Below, one piece after another: positions 39,097 through 46,194 of a DNA stretch of 64,000 nucleotides (its first letter is position 1; the number at the start of each line of letters is the position of its first letter). The notes under the pieces are model-generated. The model was not told the DNA's origin. It saw only the letters and a program-made list of their open reading frames with translations, and did not search any database. The DNA comes from Agelaius tricolor (taxonomy: Eukaryota; Chordata; Aves; Passeriformes; Icteridae): positions 76,983,381 to 77,047,380 of the forward strand of contig JALJCS010000001.1 in the NCBI GenBank assembly GCA_023055355.1, in the 5' to 3' direction. The position numbers were made by a program, and so were the translations under genes.

Positions 39097-39102
39097 CCTT
39101 TC
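39097..39102. other. Left target-site duplication CCTTTC
   Basis: Six bases directly before the first LTR base, identical to 43612-43617. Confidence 0.92.
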
Positions 39103-39599
39103 TATAGTAGAGGAAATGTATTGGAATATGTGTATAGAGGCTTTGCCCCAGAGGTCCCGGTTGCCCTTGATGGGCTGCAGCTGCGATGTCCTTAATTGGG
39201 CTGCAGCTGTAACTGATGAAGATGACCGGGATAAAAGAGGGCGGGTAAGCCAGTCAGGGAGAGCCTTGGAGGAGCCCTGACCTGAGAGAGAGAGCAGCGT
39301 GCAGCAAAAGGAGTCTGTGAAGATCTGCAGCCATGAAAAATAAGCCAGTCAGGGAGAGCCTTGGAGGAGCCCTGACCTGAGAGAGAACAGTGTGCAGAAA
39401 AAGGAGTCTGTGAAGATCTGCAGCCATGAGAAATAAGCCAGTCAGGGAGAGCCTTGGAGGAGCCCTGACCTGAGAGAGGACAGCATGCAGCAGAAGGAGT
39501 CCGTGAAGATCTGCAGCCATGAGAATGCACCCAAGAGGTATGGACTTTGGAAATCTAATAACAACAATATGGGACTCTAGAAATAATAGAAGAACAAGA
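39103..39599 (+). mobile_element. LTR 1 of the array (497 bp)
   Basis: It begins TATAGTAGAGG, where a canonical TG is expected. A likely promoter comprises an inverted CCAAT (ATTGG, 39195-39199) and a TATA-like ATAAAA (39231-39236). These are followed by three tandem copies of a ~94-bp unit starting AAGCCAGTC at 39247, 39342 and 39435. There is no clean AATAAA downstream of the promoter. The 3' end reads CAAGA, instead of the CAACA seen in LTR 2 and LTR 5. Differences from LTR 2 are only a handful of single bases. Confidence 0.9.
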
Positions 39600-39601
39600 A
39601 G

Positions 39602-39619
39602 TGGTGACCCCGACGTGAT
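39602..39619 (+). promoter_or_regulatory. Primer binding site 1, tRNA-Trp
   Basis: TGGTGACCCCGACGTGAT is the exact complement of the last 18 nt of vertebrate tRNA-Trp including CCA, the primer used by avian leukosis/sarcoma-type viruses. It lies two bases after the LTR end, the normal retroviral position. Confidence 0.93.
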
Positions 39620-40240
39620 AGTTAGCAGAAGATAAGACAGCCGAGAGCTGTGGCGGCCCCCGACGTGATAGTTAGCAGAGCATAAGACAGCCGAGAGCTG
39701 TGGTGGCCGAGAGCTGTGGCGGCCGAGAGCTGCGACAGAACAGCCAAGAGCTGTGGTGATAGTTAGCAGAAGATAAGACAGCCGAGAGCTGTGGTGGCCG
39801 AGAGCTGCGACAGAACAGCCAAGAGCTGTGGTGATAGTTAGCAGAAGATAAGACAGCCGAGAGCTGTGGCGGCCGAGAGCTGCGACAGAACAGCCAAGAG
39901 CTGTGGTGATAGCTAGCAGAAGATAAGACAGCCGAGAGCTGTGGCGGCCCCCGACGTGATAGTTAGCAGAGCATAAGACAGCCGAGAGCTGTGGTGGCCG
40001 AGAGCTGTGGTGGCCAAGAGCTGCGACGGAACAGCCAAGAGCTGCGGTGGTTGCTAGCAGAAGATAAGACAGCCGAGAGCTGTGGCGGCCAAGAGCTGCG
40101 ACAGAACATAGCCTTTGGGTCAGGGAGCTGTGAAAGAGTATGGCCTTTGAGCAAGGAGCTATGTAGGTTGTGCATGACCTGTGAGTCATGGAGAAATGCA
40201 TGTATTGTAATTGAACATCTGTATAACTGTTAACTTAAGT

Positions 40241-40258
40241 AAAAGAAAAAGGGGGAAA
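40241..40258 (+). promoter_or_regulatory. Polypurine tract 1
   Basis: AAAAGAAAAAGGGGGAAA directly precedes LTR 2, placing plus-strand DNA initiation at the LTR edge. Confidence 0.88.
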
Positions 40259-40755
40259 TATAGTAGAGGAAATGTATTTGAATATGTGTATAGAGGCTTT
40301 GCCCCAGAGGTCCCGGTTGCCCTTGATGGGCTGCAGCTGCGATGTCCTTAATTGGGCTGCAGCTGTAACTGATGAAGATGACCGGGATAAAAGAGGGCGG
40401 GTAAGCCAGTCAGGGAGAGCCTTGGAGGAGCCCTGACCTGAGAGAGAGAGCAGCGTGCAGCAAAAGGAGTCTGTGAAGATCTGCAGCCATGAGAAATAAG
40501 CCAGTCAGGGAGAGCCTTGGAGGAGCCCTGACCTGAGAGAGAACAGTGTGCAGAAAAAGGAGTCTGTGAAGATCTGCAGCCATGAGAAATAAGCCAGTCA
40601 GGGAGAGCCTTGGAGGAGCCCTGACCTGAGAGAGGACAGCATGCAGCAGAAGGAGTCCGTGAAGATCTGCAGCCATGAGAATGCACCCAAGAGGTATGGA
40701 CTTTGGAAATCTAATAACAACAATATGGGACTCTGGAAATAATAGAAGAACAACA
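40259..40755 (+). mobile_element. LTR 2 of the array (497 bp)
   Basis: Same length and three ~94-bp units as LTR 1. It ends CAACA, and its 'actctggaaa' variant is shared with LTR 5 and with the orphan LTR tails at 41641 and 42612, whereas LTRs 1, 3 and 4 have 'actctagaaa' and CAAGA. Confidence 0.9.
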
Positions 40756-40757
40756 AG

Positions 40758-40775
40758 TGGTGACCCCGACGTGAT
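40758..40775 (+). promoter_or_regulatory. Primer binding site 2, tRNA-Trp
   Basis: Intact 18-nt match, two bases after LTR 2. Confidence 0.92.
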
Positions 40776-41154
40776 AGTTAGCAGAGCATAAGACAGCCGA
40801 GAGCTGTGGTGGCCAAGAGCTGCGACAGAAGAACAGCCAAGAGCTGTGGTGATAGTTGGTAGAACCTAAGACAGCCGAGAGCTGTGGTGGCCAAGAGCTG
40901 CGACGGAACAGCCAAGAGCTGCGGTGGTTGCTAGCAGAAGATAAGACAGCCGAGAGCTGTGGCGGCCAAGAGCTGCGACGGAACATAGCCTTTGGGTCAG
41001 GGAGCTGTGAAAGAGTATGGCCTTTGAGCAAGGAGCTATGTGGGTTGTACATGGCCTGCGAGTCATGGAGAAAATGTGGGTGTTGTGCATGACCTGTGAG
41101 TCATGAGAAATGTATGTATTGTAATTAAACATCTGTATAACTGTTAACTTAAGT

Positions 41155-41172
41155 AAAAGAAAAAGGGGGAAA
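41155..41172 (+). promoter_or_regulatory. Polypurine tract 2
   Basis: Identical 18-nt purine tract directly before LTR 3. Confidence 0.88.
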
Positions 41173-41481
41173 TATAGTAGAGGAAATGTATTTGAATATG
41201 TGTATAGAGGCTTTGCCCCAGAGGTCCCGGTTGCCCTTGATGGGCTGCAGCTGCGATGTCCTTAATTGGGCTGCAGCTGTAACTGATGAAGATGACCGGG
41301 ATAAAAGGGGGCGGGTAAGCCAGTCAGGGAGAGCCTTGGAGGAGCCCTGACCTGAGAGAGAGCAGCGTGCAGCAAAAGGAGTCTGTGAAGAGCTGCAGCC
41401 ATGAGAATACACCCAAGAGGTATGGACTTTGGAAATCTAATAACAACAATATGGGACTCTAGAAATAATAGAAGAACAAGA
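41173..41481 (+). mobile_element. LTR 3 of the array (309 bp, short form)
   Basis: It is shorter than LTRs 1, 2 and 5 by 188 bp, exactly two ~94-bp units, so only one unit remains. The promoter-side half is intact (TATA-like 'gggataaaagg'). It reads 'gaagagctgcagcc' where the long LTRs have 'gaagatctgcagcc'. Confidence 0.9.
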
Positions 41482-41483
41482 AG

Positions 41484-41501
41484 TGGTGACCCCGACGTGA
41501 T
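41484..41501 (+). promoter_or_regulatory. Primer binding site 3, tRNA-Trp
   Basis: Intact 18-nt match, two bases after LTR 3. Confidence 0.92.
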
Positions 41502-41640
41502 AGTTAGCAGAAGATAAGACAGCCGAGAGCTGTGGCGGCCCCCGACGTGATAGTTAGCAGAGCATAAGACAGCCGAGAGCTGTGGTGGCCGAGAGCTGTG
41601 GTGGCCAAGAGCTGCGACGGAACAGCCAAGAGCTGCGGTG

Positions 41641-41685
41641 GTAATAACAACAATATGGGACTCTGGAAATAATAGAAGAACAACA
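41641..41685 (+). mobile_element. Orphan LTR 3' tail fragment
   Basis: It matches only the last ~45 bp of the LTR ('taacaacaatatgggactct' to CAACA). It is fused upstream to leader repeat sequence and downstream to primer site 4. The variant bases match LTR 2, not the adjacent LTR 3. Confidence 0.85.
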
Positions 41686-41687
41686 AG

Positions 41688-41705
41688 TGGTGACCCCGAC
41701 GTGAT
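41688..41705 (+). promoter_or_regulatory. Primer binding site 4, internal duplicate
   Basis: Intact 18-nt tRNA-Trp match following the orphan tail, not a complete LTR. Confidence 0.9.
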
Positions 41706-42125
41706 AGTTAGCAGAGCATAAGACAGCCGAGAGCTGTGGTGGCCAAGAGCTGCGACAGAAGAACAGCCAAGAGCTGTGGTGATAGTTGGTAGAACCTAAG
41801 ACAGCCGAGAGCTGTGGTGGCCAAGAGCTGCGACGGAACAGCCAAGAGCTGCGGTGGTTGCTAGCAGAAGATAAGACAGCCGAGAGCTGTGGCGGCCAAG
41901 AGCTGCGACACATAAGACAGCCGAGAGCTGTGGCGGCCAAGAGCTGCGACGGAACATAGCCTTTGGGTCAGGGAGCTGTGAAAGAGTATGGCCTTTGAGC
42001 AAGGAGCTATGTGGGTTGTACATGGCCTGCGAGTCATGGAGAAAATGTGGGTGTTGTGCATGACCTGTGAGTCATGAGAAATGTATGTATTGTAATTAAA
42101 CATCTGTATAACTGTTAACTTAAGT

Positions 42126-42143
42126 AAAAGAAAAAGGGGGAAA
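42126..42143 (+). promoter_or_regulatory. Polypurine tract 3
   Basis: Identical purine tract directly before LTR 4. Confidence 0.88.
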
Positions 42144-42452
42144 TATAGTAGAGGAAATGTATTTGAATATGTGTATAGAGGCTTTGCCCCAGAGGTCCCG
42201 GTTGCCCTTGATGGGCTGCAGCTGCGATGTCCTTAATTGGGCTGCAGCTGTAACTGATGAAGATGACCGGGATAAAAGGGGGCGGGTAAGCCAGTCAGGG
42301 AGAGCCTTGGAGGAGCCCTGACCTGAGAGAGAACAGTGTGCAGAAGAAGGAGTCTGTGAAGAGCTGCAGCCATGAGAATACACCCAAGAGGTATGGACTT
42401 TGGAAATCTAATAACAACAATATGGGACTCTAGAAATAATAGAAGAACAAGA
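42144..42452 (+). mobile_element. LTR 4 of the array (309 bp, short form)
   Basis: Same length as LTR 3 and almost identical. The visible differences cluster in the single ~94-bp unit, where LTR 4 has 'gagaacagtgtgcagaagaa' and LTR 3 'gagagcagcgtgcagcaaaa'. The LTR 4 version matches the second unit of the long LTRs and LTR 3 the first. The two deletions therefore kept different units. Confidence 0.9.
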
Positions 42453-42454
42453 AG

Positions 42455-42472
42455 TGGTGACCCCGACGTGAT
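42455..42472 (+). promoter_or_regulatory. Primer binding site 5, tRNA-Trp
   Basis: Intact 18-nt match, two bases after LTR 4. Confidence 0.92.
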
Positions 42473-42611
42473 AGTTAGCAGAAGATAAGACAGCCGAGAG
42501 CTGTGGCGGCCCCCGACGTGATAGTTAGCAGAGCATAAGACAGCCGAGAGCTGTGGTGGCCGAGAGCTGTGGTGGCCAAGAGCTGCGACGGAACAGCCAA
42601 GAGCTGCGGTG

Positions 42612-42656
42612 GTAATAACAACAATATGGGACTCTGGAAATAATAGAAGAACAACA
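42612..42656 (+). mobile_element. Orphan LTR 3' tail fragment, second copy
   Basis: Duplicate of 41641-41685, 971 bp downstream. Confidence 0.85.
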
Positions 42657-42658
42657 AG

Positions 42659-42676
42659 TGGTGACCCCGACGTGAT
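42659..42676 (+). promoter_or_regulatory. Primer binding site 6, internal duplicate
   Basis: Intact 18-nt tRNA-Trp match after the second orphan tail. Confidence 0.9.
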
Positions 42677-43096
42677 AGTTAGCAGAGCATAAGACAGCCG
42701 AGAGCTGTGGTGGCCAAGAGCTGCGACAGAAGAACAGCCAAGAGCTGTGGTGATAGTTGGTAGAACCTAAGACAGCCGAGAGCTGTGGTGGCCAAGAGCT
42801 GCGACGGAACAGCCAAGAGCTGCGGTGGTTGCTAGCAGAAGATAAGACAGCCGAGAGCTGTGGCGGCCAAGAGCTGCGACACATAAGACAGCCGAGAGCT
42901 GTGGCGGCCAAGAGCTGCGACGGAACATAGCCTTTGGGTCAGGGAGCTGTGAAAGAGTATGGCCTTTGAGCAAGGAGCTATGTGGGTTGTACATGGCCTG
43001 CGAGTCATGGAGAAAATGTGGGTGTTGTGCATGACCTGTGAGTCATGAGAAATGTATGTATTGTAATTAAACATCTGTATAACTGTTAACTTAAGT

Positions 43097-43114
43097 AAAA
43101 GAAAAAGGGGGAAA
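43097..43114 (+). promoter_or_regulatory. Polypurine tract 4
   Basis: Identical purine tract directly before LTR 5. Confidence 0.88.
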
Positions 43115-43611
43115 TATAGTAGAGGAAATGTATTTGAATATGTGTATAGAGGCTTTGCCCCAGAGGTCCCGGTTGCCCTTGATGGGCTGCAGCTGCGATG
43201 TCCTTAATTGGGCTGCAGCTGTAACTGATGAAGATGACCGGGACAAAAGAGGGCGGGTAAGCCAGTCAGGGAGAGCCTTGGAGGAGCCCTGACCTGAGAG
43301 AGAGAGCAGCGTGCAGCAAAAGGAGTCTGTGAAGATCTGCAGCCATGAGAAATAAGCCAGTCAGGGAGAGCCTTGGAGGAGCCCTGACCTGAGAGAGAAC
43401 AGTGTGCAGAAAAAGGAGTCTGTGAAGATCTGCAGCCATGAGAAATAAGCCAGTCAGGGAGAGCCTTGGAGGAGCCCTGACCTGAGAGAGGACAGCATGC
43501 AGCAGAAGGAGTCCGTGAAGATCTGCAGCCATGAGAATGCACCCAAGAGGTATGGACTTTGGAAATCTAATAACAACAATATGGGACTCTGGAAATAATA
43601 GAAGAACAACA
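43115..43611 (+). mobile_element. LTR 5, terminal LTR of the array (497 bp)
   Basis: Long form with three ~94-bp units. The TATA-like box is changed to 'gggacaaaag' (T to C). It ends CAACA and is followed directly by the right CCTTTC duplication instead of a primer site, so this is the authentic 3' LTR. Confidence 0.92.
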
Positions 43612-43617
43612 CCTTTC
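43612..43617. other. Right target-site duplication CCTTTC
   Basis: Six bases directly after the last LTR base, identical to 39097-39102. Confidence 0.92.
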
Positions 43618-43636
43618 CCAGCTTTGATTAATTTAT

Positions 43637-43948
43637 TTACATATTAACTTGCAGGTTATCCCTGAGTGGGTCTTTAACGTCAGTAGCTGTTGCAAAGGCT
43701 AATCCTCTGTTGTATACTCTACCCTGTGCCAATGGATCTGACTGCCAGACACAACATTGTGGCCCGAATTCTTTTCCATAAAAGTCTGGGCAGAGGATGC
43801 GGCTCACCTTGGAGCTCCACGTGGAACAGGATCCCTGCTGAGCAGCACTAGCCATGCTGTGCAGGGGCCAGGCTGAGGGCACTGCTGTCACATGTTGAGT
43901 TTCATCAGGTAGCATTTTGGAGAGGGCTGTAAAGCTGCACAATCTCAT
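43637..43948 (-). other. Unrecognised coding-like ORF, 103 codons
   Basis: This minus-strand frame lies in a locally GC-richer patch just outside the LTR array. Its last ~55 residues look like ordinary globular protein (they include 'CPDFYGKEFGPQCCVWQSD' and end 'DNLQVNM' at a stop). A donor-like CAAG|GTGAGC falls inside it (minus strand, boundary 43808/43807), so an upstream exon could end there instead. I cannot name a family. It may be a chance frame, a pseudogene piece or an exon. No acceptor, neighbour exon or codon-conservation evidence is available. Confidence 0.2.
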
Positions 43949-45511
43949 TCAATTTCTTCCTGTGATACAATAGGGGACAACAATGCTCCTTCCTTGCCAC
44001 AGGGGGAAAAGGAAACTGGAACATTAATTAGCACCTGGAAGAATGTTTGCATCATAAGCAGTAAACTTTATCATGTCACTACATAAGATCATTACAATAC
44101 AGTGACAAACTCTATATACCTATAAATACTAAAACAATATTTGCTGTAACACAGCTCCTCCTAGGCAGAAGTGGAGAAACTCTATTTTTGGGGATAAATA
44201 CGTTCTAATTTCCAGAAACTTCCAGTATTGTAAAGGGAAAAAGGAGTAAAGATGAAATAAAAAAAATTATAAAACTACCCCAACTTATTACTGTTGCTGC
44301 TATGGAAACGGAACAAAGAACAATAACTACTTGCCAATTTCTTTGGTTCCTACAGTGAATAAGCCTAAAATACTGACATTTCAAGGACATGAATTGCTGT
44401 CAATAACTAAATATTTTGCTATTCTGGGATTTACCAGCACATTACCTTGGAGGTGTTTAGTTTCTAAACCTTTGTGATTTTTTTTTTCTGAAGTACAAGA
44501 CCTTATAAGTACGTGATGCATGTTGTTATGGAAAGGCAAATAATTTTTACATGGAGAAATCAATTAAAGAGCCAATCTAGTCCTGAAATTAGGAATGTAT
44601 TCACTATATTATATTTATAAAGGACAATGCTTTTATAAAAAGAAGAGACACATTAAATTTGGAGGTGCACCTAGCTCTGCAGAGCACCTGGGAGCTTATG
44701 AGGAATGAAACCTCCTTGTTTTGATGTTTGTTGCCACTCAGTTATAGCATGCTCAGTGCAGCTGTATCTGTATAAGAGGCTTCTGCTGAGACTCCCTTCT
44801 TCTGACTCACAGGTGGTTTTTCTCTGCACGGGGGAAGCAGCCAAAGCATTTCTACCAAATAATAATGTAAGGTTTACAATATATTTTTAGTAGTCTGAAG
44901 TTTGGACTTCATCTGGAAATGAAGGTGCAGTTATTTTAGGGCACAGAATAAGACTTTCAGTATGCTTTCACCATACTTTCCCACTTCAAAAACAATAACT
45001 GAATCCTAAACTTACTGGAATGAAATGGCAGCATTCATCTCTTGGCTTGGCAAAAATTTTTACTTGTTAAAATTTAGAATAGCATAGACAAAATTAAACA
45101 CAGGAAAGTTTTTATCTGTAGGGGAAAAGGTATCTAGACTCTTCTGGCAAGTAAAAGGTGAGAGAATTCACTTCTGTTCTCCTTTGCCTAGATTTATAGT
45201 GGGTGTTCTTGTTGAAAACTATCTCTTCAGTGAGAGATGGACATTGTTTTATTCAAGTTCCTCAAAATATTCTCCATCTTCATCTTTCTCAGTCCGTGTT
45301 TAAGGCATATGGTACTCTTCCAAGTAATTCTCTCTGCTAGATGTTAATTTTATTATCCTCTCATATGCAACAAAAAGAAATATAATTGCAATACCTTTCA
45401 ACTATAATTTATCCTCCAACATCTCAGTGACAGGAATATTCTTGATGTGGGTTGGAGAGAAAAAGAAAAATGATAGGACAGAATGGGTGAATGGGTGCTG
45501 AAGGTCTTTCA
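43949..45511. other. Unassigned AT-rich sequence
   Basis: No repeat or gene recognised. Frames are at most 62 codons and without domains. Confidence 0.4.
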
Positions 45512-45777
45512 AACCTGAATGACCAGATGGGATCCATCCCAGGGTGATGAGGGAGCTGGCAGATGAGCTTGTAAAGCCACTCTCCATCATTTACCAGCAG
45601 TCCTGGCTCGCTGGTGAGGTTCCAGATAACTGGAAGCTGCCCAATGAGACTGCCATTCATAAAACGTGTGGGAAGGAGGATCCTGGTAATTATAGGCCAG
45701 TTAGCCTGACCCCTGTACCAGGTAAGGTGATGGAACAGTTTATACTGAGTGTCATCATGCAGCACTTACAGGATGGC
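45512..45777 (+). mobile_element. CR1 LINE, reverse-transcriptase part, segment left of LTR insertion
   Basis: The plus frame at 45544 reads as the CR1 reverse transcriptase, with 'ELADELVKPLSIIYQQSW' and 'GNYRPVSLTPVPGKVMEQFI', the conserved N-terminal finger region of LINE polymerases. It breaks at 45777, where a solo LTR enters, and resumes at 46201. The element is 5'-truncated: nothing CR1-like is clear before about 45512. Several frame changes show it is dead. Confidence 0.93.
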
Positions 45778-46069
45778 TGTCGCAGACATCTTTTCAATAA
45801 AAATCCTTTCTTTAGGATTTTTCCTTCTGAGAAGCTGAGAGGCCTCAGAGACAGAATGTAAACAATGGTTGTCTGCTGCTGTGAAATGCAACAGGTCCAC
45901 CTGTGATTGGCCCATCTTGAATGTTTATAATTAATGGCCAATCAAGGACCGAGCTATCTCAGAGTCCGAGAGAGCTGCGTTTGTTATCATTCTTCTCTTT
46001 TCTACTCTTAGCTTAGTTAGCATCTGAGAAAACCCTATCCTTCTTTTTCTTTTTAGTATAGTGATAATG

Positions 46070-46111
<42 letters not shown>

Positions 46112-46194
46112 AAATAATAAATCAAGCCTTCTGATCATGGAGTCAACATTCTCATCTCTTCTCTCATCCAAGAACCCCTGTGAACATGGTCACA
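45778..46194 (+). mobile_element. Solo LTR inserted in CR1 (ERVK-like)
   Basis: This 417-bp LTR starts TGTCGCAGAC and ends GGTCACA. GATGGC flanks it on both sides (45772-45777 and 46195-46200), a perfect 6-bp duplication. AATAAA at 46116-46121 near the 3' end sets plus orientation. The U3 start holds a 9-bp hairpin (45799-45807 with 45814-45822). A (TA)n run (46072-46108) precedes the poly(A) signal. The termini and 'aataataaatcaagccttct' block are what I remember as a frequent songbird ERVK-type LTR. The host CR1 reads through once the LTR and one duplication copy are ignored. Confidence 0.93.
46072..46108. repeat. (TA)n microsatellite within LTR
   Basis: A perfect 37-bp alternating AT run just upstream of the LTR poly(A) signal. 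Confidence 0.95.

Larger units (their letters stand above)
39600..40258 (+). mobile_element. Internal region 1 (659 bp), non-coding hairpin minisatellite
   Basis: After the primer site the sequence is a patchwork of short repeats: 'gtgatagttagcagaagata', 'agacagccgagagctgtgg', 'gccaagagctgcgac'. Ten exact copies of ACAGCCRAGAGCTGT, a 5-bp stem with 5-nt loop (ACAGC/GCTGT), occur in the first ~490 bp. Pieces of the primer site ('ccccgacgtgatagttagca') are duplicated near 39658 and 39950, showing the repeats grew from the leader. From ~40107 a unique ~135-bp segment leads to the polypurine tract. No gag start or coding frame is visible. Confidence 0.85.
40756..41172 (+). mobile_element. Internal region 2 (417 bp), shortest
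   Basis: It has fewer hairpin units than the other internal regions. It carries an additional ~38-bp stretch near 41045-41085 ('catggcctgcgagtcatgg' beside 'catgacctgtgagtcatga', a local duplication) that internal region 1 lacks. This segment recurs in internal regions 3 and 4, so those derive from a region-2-like copy. No coding frame. Confidence 0.85.
41482..42143 (+). mobile_element. Internal region 3 (662 bp), contains an orphan LTR tail and a second primer site
   Basis: About 160 bp after the primer site, 'gagctgcggtgg' runs directly into the last ~45 bp of an LTR (41641-41685). A second intact primer site and leader follow. The first part resembles internal region 1 and the second part region 2, so it is a recombinant of two leaders. 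It ends with the polypurine tract. Confidence 0.87.
42453..43114 (+). mobile_element. Internal region 4 (662 bp), duplicate of internal region 3
   Basis: It is base-for-base the same as internal region 3 as far as I can follow, offset by exactly 971 bp, including the orphan LTR tail (42612-42656). The 60- and 128-codon minus frames in both copies are identical. Confidence 0.88.
39097..43617 (+). mobile_element. Tandem array of a non-autonomous, alpharetrovirus-like LTR element
   Basis: CCTTTC at 39097-39102 and again at 43612-43617 directly flanks the array, so the 4,509 bp between them (39103-43611) entered, or grew from, one integration event. Inside are five LTRs (39103, 40259, 41173, 42144, 43115) and four internal regions of 659, 417, 662 and 662 bp. 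Each internal region starts with a tRNA-Trp primer binding site and ends in a polypurine tract just before the next LTR. No gag, pol or env reading frame is present on the plus strand. Minus-strand frames such as 39254-40201 (315 codons) are repeats read backwards. The 6-bp duplication, tRNA-Trp site and PPT-LTR context all agree with the alpharetrovirus/ERVK side of the retroviruses. Any mobility would need proteins from another element. Confidence 0.9.

Noticed and set aside
39254..40201. 315-codon minus-strand ORF with repeated HHSSRLSYLL-type motifs
   Set aside because: It is the reverse reading of the LTR and leader repeats of the array; no protein family and the same pattern recurs in other phases.
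39602..42676. Matches to tRNA-Trp that could suggest tRNA genes
   Set aside because: Only the terminal 18 nt match, on the complementary strand sense expected of a primer site, with no cloverleaf around them.
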